A stretch of DNA of 64,000 nucleotides. It comes from Archaeoglobales archaeon. GTDB lineage: Archaea; Halobacteriota; Archaeoglobi; Archaeoglobales; Archaeoglobaceae. Below, one piece after another: positions 1 through 9,122 of this stretch. Every line of letters begins with the position of its first letter. The stretch's first letter is position 1. Location of the stretch: positions 1 through 64,000 of the forward strand of contig QMZE01000002.1 in NCBI GenBank assembly GCA_003663025.1, written 5' to 3'. Below the pieces are notes generated by a model. The model saw nothing but the letters and a program-made list of their open reading frames with translations, was not told where the DNA came from and ran no database searches. The translations under genes were made by a program, and so were the position numbers.

Positions 1-126
1 CCGAGAGATCTTCTAGCATTCGCACTTGAGACAACTATAAGAGGAGGTGAAGATGCTCCCCTATTCGGAGATGCTTTTATTGAAGGACTCACAGATTGGA
101 AAAAAGATTGCGAGAATTTCATTTAA
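1..126 (+). CDS. C-terminal end of a truncated hypothetical protein (...ALETTIRGGEDAPLFGDAFIEGLTDWKKDCENFI)
   Basis: Frame +1 open from window start to TAA at 124-126; not in ORF track. Confidence 0.6.
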   Translation, partial: PRDLLAFALETTIRGGEDAPLFGDAFIEGLTDWKKDCENFI

Positions 127-150
127 AAAGAGATCGAAAATGTACTAAAG

Positions 151-435
151 ATGACTATAGAATATGAAGAGGAAGTCGTGAGTACTCTACCTAGAGAGAA
201 AGTAGAGAAGTTCAAAAGGATGCTCAGAAGACTTAAGACTGAGAGAAATTATATGGCAGCATGGGAATCTTATTTTAGAGAGACACCTCCGCAAGGCATT
301 GATCTCGAACTCGCAGGTCGCTTAATGGGATGTCTATGCAATCTCAAGAGATTCAATGATGCAAGAAGAATAATGAGAGTTCTAAGGGAAGTATTGCCGA
401 TCCTTGCAGAGTATGAAGAGGAAGAGGAGTATTAA
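151..435 (+). CDS. hypothetical helical protein
   Basis: ORF 94 aa; no motif recognised. Confidence 0.65.
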   Translation: MTIEYEEEVVSTLPREKVEKFKRMLRRLKTERNYMAAWESYFRETPPQGIDLELAGRLMGCLCNLKRFNDARRIMRVLREVLPILAEYEEEEEY

Positions 436-872
436 AGAATTCCGTCTCCCCTATAATCTTCGGGAAGTGAAGTAAATCTCAATTTTCCGTCTTTAATCCA
501 ATCCTTCCTATGCAATTCTGATTTCAATATAGACTTCATATTACGAATTACATCTTCAGAAATCAGTCCCTTCTCAAGACTACTGAGTAAAACAGCGATC
601 ATGTGCTTACAGAATCGATCTGGACGATACTTATTGTCTTCACAAGAACATACAGACGTTTCCGGTTCAACTAGATCTATCAGTACTTGATGACTCTTAA
701 TCTTATCTTCTCGACGATCATAATACCTTACAACTCCCTTGATCAACTTCTTATTTTCGATCAATTTGACATCTATATCATAGATTCTGTAGAGATCATA
801 TCCAGCGACAAATCTCTTCCAGTCCGTCATCGGAAAGAATAGCTGAACGTAATATTCTCTTGCACTCTTCAT
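432..872 (-). CDS. SWIM zinc-finger-like protein
   Basis: CSCEDNKYRPDRFCKHMIAVLL matches CxC-x(n)-CxH SWIM pattern. Confidence 0.7.
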   Translation of the reverse strand: MKSAREYYVQLFFPMTDWKRFVAGYDLYRIYDIDVKLIENKKLIKGVVRYYDRREDKIKSHQVLIDLVEPETSVCSCEDNKYRPDRFCKHMIAVLLSSLEKGLISEDVIRNMKSILKSELHRKDWIKDGKLRFTSLPEDYRGDGIL

Positions 873-2095
873 ATAAACGCCTCCAGAGTCTCCATCACCT
901 CAATCTTCTCAAGTTCTAATCTCTGAATCATCGACTTTATTGTCTTTTCACTGTAGAGAGGTTTCTGATCCCAATTTCTGAAGACTCTAGTGATCACAGA
1001 GGGATCTTCGCCGAGTTGACTTCTCAGACTTAATTGAAATGCGAGTCTATTTGCCGTATCACTAGAGAACATGACAGAAAGAGCATTTAATAAAATAACG
1101 TCATCTTTCGTCACTATAGATCTCTTATTCAAGACGGCACATCCCTTAATCAATCTGACGACATCTCTTGCTGCCCTTCTCGTTCCAAATTCTCCGCGAG
1201 TCTGAGCGATCTTCTTAGTTATACTCTTCAATGTCGGAATATAATCTTCCGGAATTTGAACAGTTACGGGATTCTTTGGATCAAGAAAAGACAGTAAACT
1301 CCTTACTTTCTCGTGAAGGGAAATTGACTTCGGAAGATATAATCTCAAGATACCGTCTTCGTGAAGCTTATTCTCCTCGTCTAGATATTCGTGCCTGATG
1401 ATTACCATCCTCTCTTTATATCCGCGTTTTGAAAATACTCGATGATTTAGATCTTCAGGCACCATCATCATGATAACTCCGACCTTAAGGGGGTTCATCA
1501 TGCTCCCGAACTGATATCTTCCGACATAATCATCCTCATAGAGACAATACCCGTTTTCACATAAAGCGTTGAATAAAGACAGAGTCTTTGCAATCAATTC
1601 CGGAGATCTCGCGAATAACTGATCCATCTGTGTTCCGATAAAGAACATTCCGTTGATATCTCTGGCCTCGGAGCGATCAATCTTTATCACATATCGACCT
1701 TTCTTAACAACTCTTACTCCATCCGGAATTCTTCTAAGTGAAGTCGGAAGTTTGATTAGATATTTTCCACCATACTTTAGACAGAACTGAGCTGCGCTAA
1801 TGTAATCGAATATCTCAACAAAATCAACTGCGGAAAATTGAGATCCGACTGTGTCTTTTCCATGTCCGGGAGGTGCTACTAGAGAGATATTCGATTGTCT
1901 CTCTTCATCAGTACATAGAGATGCGAGCGCAATAGAGATCATCAGTGCAAGATGTCCAGTAGCCGGATATGTCCTCTCGAATAGCTCATAAATCGAAGCG
2001 GCGACAGGAGAGTTCGGAAGCGGCAGTAAATCATCCTGATAGAGTACAGACGTGTTTACATAGACATCTTCTAGCGATTCCGGTCGCTTATACAT
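869..2095 (-). CDS. AAA+ family P-loop ATPase, MCM-like lid; possible replicative helicase/initiator
   Basis: Walker A-like APPGHGKDT; C-terminal RRAARDVVRLIKGCAVLNKRSIVTKDDVILL resembles an AAA/MCM lid. Confidence 0.6.
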   Translation of the reverse strand: MYKRPESLEDVYVNTSVLYQDDLLPLPNSPVAASIYELFERTYPATGHLALMISIALASLCTDEERQSNISLVAPPGHGKDTVGSQFSAVDFVEIFDYISAAQFCLKYGGKYLIKLPTSLRRIPDGVRVVKKGRYVIKIDRSEARDINGMFFIGTQMDQLFARSPELIAKTLSLFNALCENGYCLYEDDYVGRYQFGSMMNPLKVGVIMMMVPEDLNHRVFSKRGYKERMVIIRHEYLDEENKLHEDGILRLYLPKSISLHEKVRSLLSFLDPKNPVTVQIPEDYIPTLKSITKKIAQTRGEFGTRRAARDVVRLIKGCAVLNKRSIVTKDDVILLNALSVMFSSDTANRLAFQLSLRSQLGEDPSVITRVFRNWDQKPLYSEKTIKSMIQRLELEKIEVMETLEAFI

Positions 2096-2098
2096 ATA

Positions 2099-3472
2099 TC
2101 ATACTCCCTCTATGCCGAAATCTGAAATGCGAAATGAATATACTCTTCTATTATCTATATATGAAGGTTTAGATTTGTCTTTTCTCAATGCCATTATTCT
2201 TCGTCCCCTAATAACACCGAGATATAGCCACTTTTTCGATTCAAAGAGAAGAAACTTACCTCCCTTAGCGTCGTCTTTATCCGGAATAATATATCCCTCA
2301 GATCGTAACTTCTCAAGTTCCTCTTTCTCTTGCGGCATTAAAGTCCGAGGTTGGACGATGATAACTGCTATCATTCCCCTAGTCAGACAACAATCTTTAA
2401 TCTTAGAAATGAGAAGATCTCTCATATTCGCAATCGGATATCTCCTCTCGGGATTTGAGAGAAAATAAATCCACCACAAATTTGTAAATGAATCTATCAC
2501 GAGAAAATCGGGAGGATCTTTCTCAAGCTTGGCATTCAAGAGATTATATAAGTGTTCCCATCTTCTAACACTGACGAAGACTTTCTTCAATTCTTCTGGA
2601 CCGAATAGACGATCACCATATACCTTTCTCCATGCCTTATACATTTTGCCCAATCTCTGAAGAGAAATTCCTCCCTCTGTATCAATATACAGGCATTTAA
2701 ATCCGTTCATCAGAGCATAGAAGAGTAAGTTTAAGGCGAGTGTAGTCTTTCCCGAATTAGTCGCTCCATAAATTAAGACAATCCCCGGCTCTATATCACC
2801 GAGAACGACTTTAAGAAATCCGTCAAGTTTAAGTACTCTCCTCGGAACAAGAGCATCAATCATCGGAAACTCTATCTCCTCTTCTCGAGGAACTTCTACT
2901 TTCTTTTCGACTCTCTCTATCTCGATCGGAAGTTCAATCTCCTCCTCTTCAAGTTCGATCTCAGGCGCTTCTTCAACCTCCTCCAACTCAAGTTCTACCT
3001 CACCGCCTTCAGCTTCAGACTTCTCTTCAGTCTCCTCCTCTTCAATCTCGAGTTCCTCGACCTCTTTCTCAACCTCGACTTTCTCAGTTTCCAATTCCTC
3101 GACCTTACTTTTCTCCTCTTCAACTTCCTCTTCGGATTCTGTCACCTCTTCAATCTCCAACTCTATTTCACTTTCTTCGCTTGTACCCTCTTCTGCCTCT
3201 TCTTTCTCGAGGTCGAGACTATCGAATATTGAGATCTCTTTCATATTCTCATTACTCTTCTCTTCTTTCGACTTAAGAACTTCTCTTTTACTCATGAACC
3301 TCTTCAACTCAGACTCAGGAATAAAATAGAGAGTTCTAGTACGACCGATTTTATTCTCAGTCCTCTTTTTGATAGCTTTAATTTGCCCTCTTCTAATTAA
3401 ATAACGAATTTTCTTTTGAGTAAGATCTAAAATTCGAGCGGCTTCTTCAGTACTAAAGAGCTTCTCTTCCAT
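2099..3472 (-). CDS. N-terminal HTH + long acidic linker + RecA/RadA-superfamily ATPase
   Basis: STEEAARILDLTQKKIRYLIRRGQIKAIK (MerR/excisionase-like HTH); Glu-rich linker; Walker A GATNSGKTT. ATG at 3472 preferred over the track's GTG at 3493 because a TATA box (3495-3502) lies ~25 nt upstream of it. Confidence 0.75.
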   Translation of the reverse strand: MEEKLFSTEEAARILDLTQKKIRYLIRRGQIKAIKKRTENKIGRTRTLYFIPESELKRFMSKREVLKSKEEKSNENMKEISIFDSLDLEKEEAEEGTSEESEIELEIEEVTESEEEVEEEKSKVEELETEKVEVEKEVEELEIEEEETEEKSEAEGGEVELELEEVEEAPEIELEEEEIELPIEIERVEKKVEVPREEEIEFPMIDALVPRRVLKLDGFLKVVLGDIEPGIVLIYGATNSGKTTLALNLLFYALMNGFKCLYIDTEGGISLQRLGKMYKAWRKVYGDRLFGPEELKKVFVSVRRWEHLYNLLNAKLEKDPPDFLVIDSFTNLWWIYFLSNPERRYPIANMRDLLISKIKDCCLTRGMIAVIIVQPRTLMPQEKEELEKLRSEGYIIPDKDDAKGGKFLLFESKKWLYLGVIRGRRIMALRKDKSKPSYIDNRRVYSFRISDFGIEGV

Positions 3473-3506
3473 CAAAAAATTTAGAAATTTCACCGTTATA
3501 TAAATC

Positions 3507-3551
3507 TTAGGCCTAACAGTTTAGGCCTAAGGATAGAAGTGTTAGGCCTAA
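3507..3551. promoter_or_regulatory. Three copies of the perfect palindrome TTAGGCCTAA (3507-3516, 3521-3530, 3542-3551), candidate operator
   Basis: Direct reading; just upstream of TATA box of the HTH-RecA gene. Confidence 0.75.
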
Positions 3552-3589
3552 CAGTTAATTCTGCCACAACTTCTAATATGCGAAAAAAT

Positions 3590-4270
3590 TCAACGCGTAT
3601 CTAGAACTCTAGAATTTAGCCACCACTTCTTACTCTCTCCTGAGCGAATTTGATCTACAAACTTTACGAGCCATTTCAGGTCTCTTTCATACACGTGATA
3701 GCTATCTGCAACGTGTAAATAATATCCTACAGGGACACCTAAAAGAGAAGCTATATGACATTGAAGAGAAATAAACGCCATTATATTCATGAATGCCGCT
3801 TTCAGGGCATCATTACTTCGAATATGAACATGCATAATAAGCCTCCCATCGACAATTCTAGTCCAGATCCGCTGAAGACACGGAGGATAAGACGACCTAG
3901 TATCGATCTCCGGAATCCAAGTAATCGCCTGAGCCCTCCTAGAATACGGAGCTGACTTCAACTTCTCGACAATATACTCTATCTGATCAACTCCTCTATA
4001 CTTAAAAAGTCGATCATGATAAGTATAAGACACGACTCGATATTCACGACCATAAAGTACCTCGTCGATATACTCTTTAAGTCCTTGAAGTCCAGAGACA
4101 CATCCCTTTAAGTGAATACGAGGCTCTCTCAGCGGATCATTTATCTTAATCACAATCGGAGTGTCTATAGACATCTCACCGTATTCAGTCTTAATCTCAA
4201 TCCCATTTTCAAATAAGTAGAGAAGAGAGAGTTCCCATGCCTCCGGAATCAAGTCAGCTTCAACGTACAT
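3590..4270 (-). CDS. thyA: thymidylate synthase (ThyA superfamily)
   Basis: SRRAQAITWIPEID, catalytic PPCLQ, RSNDALKAAFMN (Asn at dUMP-specificity position), ADSYHVYERD; ATG at 4270 preferred to TTG 4273. Confidence 0.85.
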   Translation of the reverse strand: MYVEADLIPEAWELSLLYLFENGIEIKTEYGEMSIDTPIVIKINDPLREPRIHLKGCVSGLQGLKEYIDEVLYGREYRVVSYTYHDRLFKYRGVDQIEYIVEKLKSAPYSRRAQAITWIPEIDTRSSYPPCLQRIWTRIVDGRLIMHVHIRSNDALKAAFMNIMAFISLQCHIASLLGVPVGYYLHVADSYHVYERDLKWLVKFVDQIRSGESKKWWLNSRVLDTR

Positions 4271-4286
4271 CAAGAGACTATAGATG

Positions 4287-4343
4287 CACCGATATTAATA
4301 GTTAAATCCGAATAAATTGTCCGAAAGAAGTTAAATATCGGTG
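4287..4343. promoter_or_regulatory. Inverted repeat CACCGATATT...AATATCGGTG in divergent promoter region
   Basis: 10-bp perfect arms at 4287-4296 and 4334-4343, each overlapping a TATA-like sequence. Confidence 0.65.
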
Positions 4344-4357
4344 TCTTTCCTCTTTAA

Positions 4358-4588
4358 ATGATGAAATGGAAAACAAGACTCGTGGCAATAAAAATTGACG
4401 ACGACTTCGTCAGACAAATAGACAGACTCGTCAAGAAAGGCGTATATAGAGACAGAAGCTTCGCGATCAACATAGCAGTCTACCAATTCCTCAAGAAAGA
4501 GGCAGAGGCAATGGACATGACACTAGAAGAATTCATGGAGAAAGTCTTAGAGAAGACAGAGAGAAGAGAAGAAATTTCAGGGAGCTGA
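4358..4588 (+). CDS. ribbon-helix-helix (CopG-like) transcriptional regulator
   Basis: RLVAIKIDDDFVRQIDRLVKKGVYRDRSFAINIAVYQFLKKE. Confidence 0.75.
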   Translation: MMKWKTRLVAIKIDDDFVRQIDRLVKKGVYRDRSFAINIAVYQFLKKEAEAMDMTLEEFMEKVLEKTERREEISGS

Positions 4589-4669
4589 AACTCGACAGGA
4601 ATAATCTTTTTTCCAATCCCTATTTCAGGCCAGGACAAATAATATTTTCAACATCGACTCTCAACTCAA

Positions 4670-4980
4670 ACTTTGATACTCTGCACTCCGATCTTTATCT
4701 TATGTCGTGATTTTGAACATTCCATACTTTGTCTTGCGATTTGAATCTCTATCTTGCATTTGGGACTTCAACATTGCGCTTTATGTCATCTCTTTTGTGT
4801 CGTGCATTTGAACATTGCGCTTTGCGTTTTGAGATTTGAATATCTGAACATGGCGCTTTTGTCTTGTGATTTGAATATCTCGTACTGCGCTTTCTGATTT
4901 GCGTTTTGGGATTATGTCTTTCGGAATTCTGATATGCGATTTGAGTATATGTATTTGTGTATTGTATTTGATATATGATA
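4670..4980. repeat. Degenerate T/G-rich noncoding repeat region
   Basis: GATTTGAATATCT at 4833-4845 and 4868-4880, near-copy at 4738-4750; TTTGAACATTGCGCTTT and variants recur. Confidence 0.6.
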
Positions 4981-5092
4981 ACTTTTTTACCTCTGACTCT
5001 CGATATAGTATCTCCTTTGAGTTTGTTGTTTCGATATGATTGTCGTCTTTTAGGCATTCTTAAGACATATATATTCCCGATTAGAGTAATTT

Positions 5093-5428
5093 TTGATGAG
5101 AAAACGATCGCTCTCATTTAAGACGAGATATAGAAGGTCGAGGGAATTCGAGATTTTTATTAGAGATAGACTTCGTGAATGCGGATTTTTCGTCATTGAC
5201 CTAGACTTCTGGACAGGACCTGTCGACTTGATAGCGTTCGATTTCAGGAATAAAATCGTCTATTTTATCGAGTGTAGAAGAGCGGGAGGGGGACTGACAC
5301 GAGATAGACGTAATAGAATATCGAAATTCATCGAACAGTTCTCTAAAATTATGGATAAAAGCTGGTCATCTCAGTTCATACTTCTGACAAAGTCGAATTG
5401 GAGTAGAGTACTGTCGGATATTGTATAG
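5093..5428 (+). CDS. Hjc-like PD-(D/E)XK nuclease (ExR variant)
   Basis: RRSREFEIFIRDRL...GPVDLIAFDFRNKIVYFIECRRAGG. Confidence 0.65.
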   Translation: MMRKRSLSFKTRYRRSREFEIFIRDRLRECGFFVIDLDFWTGPVDLIAFDFRNKIVYFIECRRAGGGLTRDRRNRISKFIEQFSKIMDKSWSSQFILLTKSNWSRVLSDIV

Positions 5429-5541
5429 TTAATCGGAATCTATTACTCTATTCGTTCACGTATATATCAGTTCGATGAAATATCTGAATATAAGAGAGAG
5501 AAATTTTCATAGGCCTTATATCAAATTTATAATTATATTCA

Positions 5542-5570
5542 CGGAAATTTCTGCCTATAGAAAATTTCGG
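5542..5570. repeat. Dyad element copy 1 (CGGAAATTTCTGCCTATAGAAAATTTCGG)
   Basis: Imperfect inverted repeat related to copy at 5672-5699. Confidence 0.5.
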
Positions 5571-5671
5571 TATTTAATAACTTTTATTCATCTCTCTAAT
5601 TTTATTGTAGTCTCTATTCATATTATATTGAATCTAGGATATTTATGAATACCGTTCGATGATTCAATACG

Positions 5672-5699
5672 CGGAAAGTTCGACATATAGAGTTTTTCG
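5672..5699. repeat. Dyad element copy 2 (CGGAAAGTTCGACATATAGAGTTTTTCG)
   Basis: 21/28 identical to copy 1, same dyad layout. Confidence 0.5.
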
Positions 5700-5963
5700 A
5701 ACTCAGTTCCGGCGATAATTCTATTCATATACGGAATAAACCGGAAAAATATGTAGTAGAAATTTCTTAGTTTCTGATAATATTTAGAATTCAAGCTGAA
5801 TTTTAATCACGGAATTGATTCAGATGCCCTGATTTAGAATCTGAGAACTTACTTCGACTTAGAATGCTCTCAATTTTTACAAATCTCAAATTTTTACAAA
5901 TATAATATTCGCAATTTATAGTCTTCTCAATCTATTTAATGTTCTTTTCTCTCTATTGTAAGA

Positions 5964-6242
5964 GTGACAAGTATGCCCGGAGTTGAGCGAATTGGAGAGT
6001 ATAGATGGGAATGGTATGGCTGTCCTGTCTGTGAAGATCCTGATGCCGATAATTATGGATTCACATTCTTGGCCTGTGATCTCTTTGACAAATATGCCGA
6101 TGAAAGGGGAGCATATTGTCCGATTTGTGGAAACTTCACGTCTCTTAGAGATGTCAGAAAATGGCTTAGAAGAAATGATCCCGAAACTCTCAGGAGGATA
6201 AGGAGGGAATGTAGAGAGATGAGAGAAGAGGGATATTATTAG
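5964..6242 (+). CDS. zinc-ribbon-like small protein
   Basis: GCPVCED...CPICGN. Confidence 0.65.
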   Translation: MTSMPGVERIGEYRWEWYGCPVCEDPDADNYGFTFLACDLFDKYADERGAYCPICGNFTSLRDVRKWLRRNDPETLRRIRRECREMREEGYY

Positions 6243-6303
6243 TATTTTTTATTGTGCATAATTTATAAGTGACATTCGCCATCAATTTTATGAGGTGAGA
6301 CGA

Positions 6304-7368
6304 ATGAAGAAAGTAGTATTGATGTCTGTAATCTGTATATTATCGATTGCCGTGATTGGAGCCTACGCAGGCCTGTTAATAGTCGAATACGATAAATTAC
6401 TAGCGGAATATAGAGCACTCGAGGACGAATATGAACGTCTGAGTTCAGAGTATACATTACTTAGAAGTAACTATACAGTGCTCAAGGGCAATTATACACT
6501 CCTCAATACAGAATACATGAAACTCAAGTCTAACTATGCCGAGTTAAAGAGTAAATTTACTCGTCTAACAGAGAGATTTCTTTCATTAAGAGAGAGATAT
6601 GACGAACTCGAATCTAAATACAGTAGAATCGAGCGGATAATAGAAGTTCGAGTATATGGACATGCTGATGAAGAATCACTTAGGACGATTTTCAGTGGAA
6701 TTGATTCTAGTGATGTCGAGTATATTATTGAAGATCTCGGCATTGATAGACAGATGCCTGATAGAGAGAAAGTGAAGAGAGTTGTCGATTGGATAATGAC
6801 TAATACGATGTATGTTTCAGATCCCTACATTCCCGTAATGATCGAGGATGAGCTTCTCTGGGAGGATAACTATATTATCTTGCCTAATGAGACTCTAGAA
6901 CTCGGCGGAGGAGACTGTGAAGATCTGGCACTCGTCGCCTATGCACTATTTCAGGGTATATTCGGAGAAGATCGTATATGGATCATAGCATGGAGAAGTG
7001 AGTCTGTATCTCATTGGGGAGTGTTATTAAAGGGTCAAAATGGATGGTGTATTGTCGATCCGGCAGGAGAGTATGTGACCGGTATCAAAGAACTTTCTCT
7101 TACTTTGAGAGTACGCAATATTAGAGGGAAGGAGTATATTATCAGAATATCTCCAATGGATATAGAACCTGGATTGAAGTCATGGCTGATTTCAAGGGGA
7201 TTTGCGCGACTTGAATATAGAGGTCATATAGAATTCGGAGATTTAGAGGGAGTCGTAAATGCATGGTTGAAGTACTGGAATGAAGAGTGGATTTACATGA
7301 TCGCAAATTCAGAAGAGATAGTGTTTTTCGACAGTACTGAAGAGTTCTTAGACTTTATGAGAAGTTAA
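6304..7368 (+). CDS. Membrane-anchored coiled-coil protein with transglutaminase-like cysteine-protease domain
   Basis: N-terminal TM; 12 aromatics at exact 7-residue spacing; GGGDCEDLALVAYAL, SVSHWGVLL, CIVDPAG triad; ATG 6304 preceded by GAGGTGAG. Confidence 0.75.
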   Translation: MKKVVLMSVICILSIAVIGAYAGLLIVEYDKLLAEYRALEDEYERLSSEYTLLRSNYTVLKGNYTLLNTEYMKLKSNYAELKSKFTRLTERFLSLRERYDELESKYSRIERIIEVRVYGHADEESLRTIFSGIDSSDVEYIIEDLGIDRQMPDREKVKRVVDWIMTNTMYVSDPYIPVMIEDELLWEDNYIILPNETLELGGGDCEDLALVAYALFQGIFGEDRIWIIAWRSESVSHWGVLLKGQNGWCIVDPAGEYVTGIKELSLTLRVRNIRGKEYIIRISPMDIEPGLKSWLISRGFARLEYRGHIEFGDLEGVVNAWLKYWNEEWIYMIANSEEIVFFDSTEEFLDFMRS

Positions 7369-7372
7369 TTTT

Positions 7373-8983
7373 TTATATTCCATCTCGTTTTCTTGAGAGA
7401 TAATATTCGATTGTATTCTTCGCGATTAGTTCATAGACAATCGCTTTCTTTCCTTCGACATATCTCAATACTCTTCCAACTCTTTGTATCATCTGTCTTC
7501 TAGATCCGCTTCCCGACATTATTATTGCGACATTAGCACTCGGGACATCTATTCCCTCATCTAATACAGTTGTCGTTATAAGACATCCATTTTCAGCTTT
7601 CTTGAATTTCTCGAATATTCTAGATCGTTCATATTTCCTCGTTTTTCCGATTATGAGAAATGTATTCGGATGTATTTTCTTGACCTCATCATAAGACCTA
7701 TTCGCCTGCTCTATTCTCTGACAGAAGACGATAATCTTATCATTGAAATGTCTCTTGACTAGATCTCTCAATACGCGATATTTCTCTTCTGCCATGAATG
7801 CGATTGATTTCAATAGTGATATCCTCTTCATTTCGTCGTCTATAGAGAGTTCTATTCTATTGTATCTATTCAATTCGTCTCTTGTCAAGTTGACATAGAT
7901 TTTCCTATGTTCAAAATCGGCGATCAGTCTATATTTTCTGAGAGTCTCTTTACCGATACTGTAGACTACATCTCCGGCGATGAAGTATATCAGCGGTTCA
8001 TTTTTATCTCTTCTCTCGGGAGTTGCTGTCAATGCCATTCTATATATTGATTTCAGTTTAAGTCCGATCGTCTTAAATGTATCTGCTGGAACGTGATGAG
8101 CCTCGTCGAATATTATTAGTCCGAATCTATTTTTCAGTTCGTCGATATATTTAACCGCCGAGTGATATGTAGAGACAGTCACGTCTCTTATATCATAGTG
8201 TCTTGCTCCAAGGAGACCGGCATCAACTCCTATAAGCTTCAACCTCTCTTTCCATTGTCTGAGAAGTTCTTGAGTGACGACTAAGATCAGAGTAGACGTC
8301 CTTAGTCTTCGAATCGCTTCAATCGCGATAAATGTCTTTCCTCCTCCGGTTGGAATTACTATAGTTCCACATTTTTTCTCCATCCACGAATTGAGACATT
8401 CTTCTTGAAACGGGTAGAGTTTAATGAGTCTATCTGAGGTCTTTATTCTCTTTCCAGGTATCTGTACATCTATTTTAATGTCCCTTATCGGCTTGAGATA
8501 CTCAATCAATCTGAAGAGTATTCCCTTCTCGGCAGTTAAATAGAATTTATCGCCTATTTTTCTCCATCGCACTAATCTCAATTTCTCGTTGAATAGTTCT
8601 CCCTTTCTGATGTAATTATATGCGATTGTAAATCTCTCTATCAGTCTTGCACTCTCTACAGTTCCGAGTACTCCCTCGATTATTAAGAAGTCTTCATTTT
8701 CTTTGATAGTAATCCGACGGGCATTCTGAATCTTCTTTGAGATAAGAGGTTCAAGCCTTCGAGCTTCAGGTCCAAAAATTCCCTCTAATGTCTGAATAAT
8801 TCGATCCGCATCTAGATTGTTCATAATTGCCCGTTTGACAGAGAAAATCCACCTCCTCTCTCTTCTATCATAAAATGAGAATTGTTTTACCTGATCTGTC
8901 AGTCTATAGATCATTGAGAAACTCTCAACTTCTCTCGCTAGTTCGTGATTGTCGACTGTAAACTTGAATACGATTGTCCGACT
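7373..8983 (-). CDS. XPB/Rad25-like SF2 helicase
   Basis: VIPTGGGKTF, IIFDEAHHVPADTF, ALTATPERRDKNE, MIQRVGRVLR; ATG at 8986/8983 probable start. Confidence 0.9.
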   Translation of the reverse strand, partial: SRTIVFKFTVDNHELAREVESFSMIYRLTDQVKQFSFYDRRERRWIFSVKRAIMNNLDADRIIQTLEGIFGPEARRLEPLISKKIQNARRITIKENEDFLIIEGVLGTVESARLIERFTIAYNYIRKGELFNEKLRLVRWRKIGDKFYLTAEKGILFRLIEYLKPIRDIKIDVQIPGKRIKTSDRLIKLYPFQEECLNSWMEKKCGTIVIPTGGGKTFIAIEAIRRLRTSTLILVVTQELLRQWKERLKLIGVDAGLLGARHYDIRDVTVSTYHSAVKYIDELKNRFGLIIFDEAHHVPADTFKTIGLKLKSIYRMALTATPERRDKNEPLIYFIAGDVVYSIGKETLRKYRLIADFEHRKIYVNLTRDELNRYNRIELSIDDEMKRISLLKSIAFMAEEKYRVLRDLVKRHFNDKIIVFCQRIEQANRSYDEVKKIHPNTFLIIGKTRKYERSRIFEKFKKAENGCLITTTVLDEGIDVPSANVAIIMSGSGSRRQMIQRVGRVLRYVEGKKAIVYELIAKNTIEYYLSRKRDGI

Positions 8984-9122
8984 CATCATTTTAGTAGTCA
9001 GACGATCATATAAAAATTTTCACCTTTCCTGCTATTATTTGTGTAATACCGACAGAAATTAAGAGTAAGATTTAAATATAATTTCCAAATAGAAAATATT
9101 GTTAAAAGTAGGAAAATAGAAG

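Noticed and set aside
1969-2468. Plus-strand ORFs 1969..2172 and 2112..2468
   Set aside because: Antisense to well-supported AAA+ and RecA-like genes; likely spurious
2870-3270. Purine/pyrimidine-biased tract as a noncoding element
   Set aside because: Explained by the Glu-rich linker coding sequence
4749-5117. 122-aa minus-strand ORF in the repeat region
   Set aside because: Low-complexity translation of T/G-rich degenerate repeats, no domain, composition unlike neighbouring genes
5983-6201. 72-aa ORF in alternative frame
   Set aside because: Overlaps the zinc-ribbon ORF 5964-6242, which has a coherent CxxC motif
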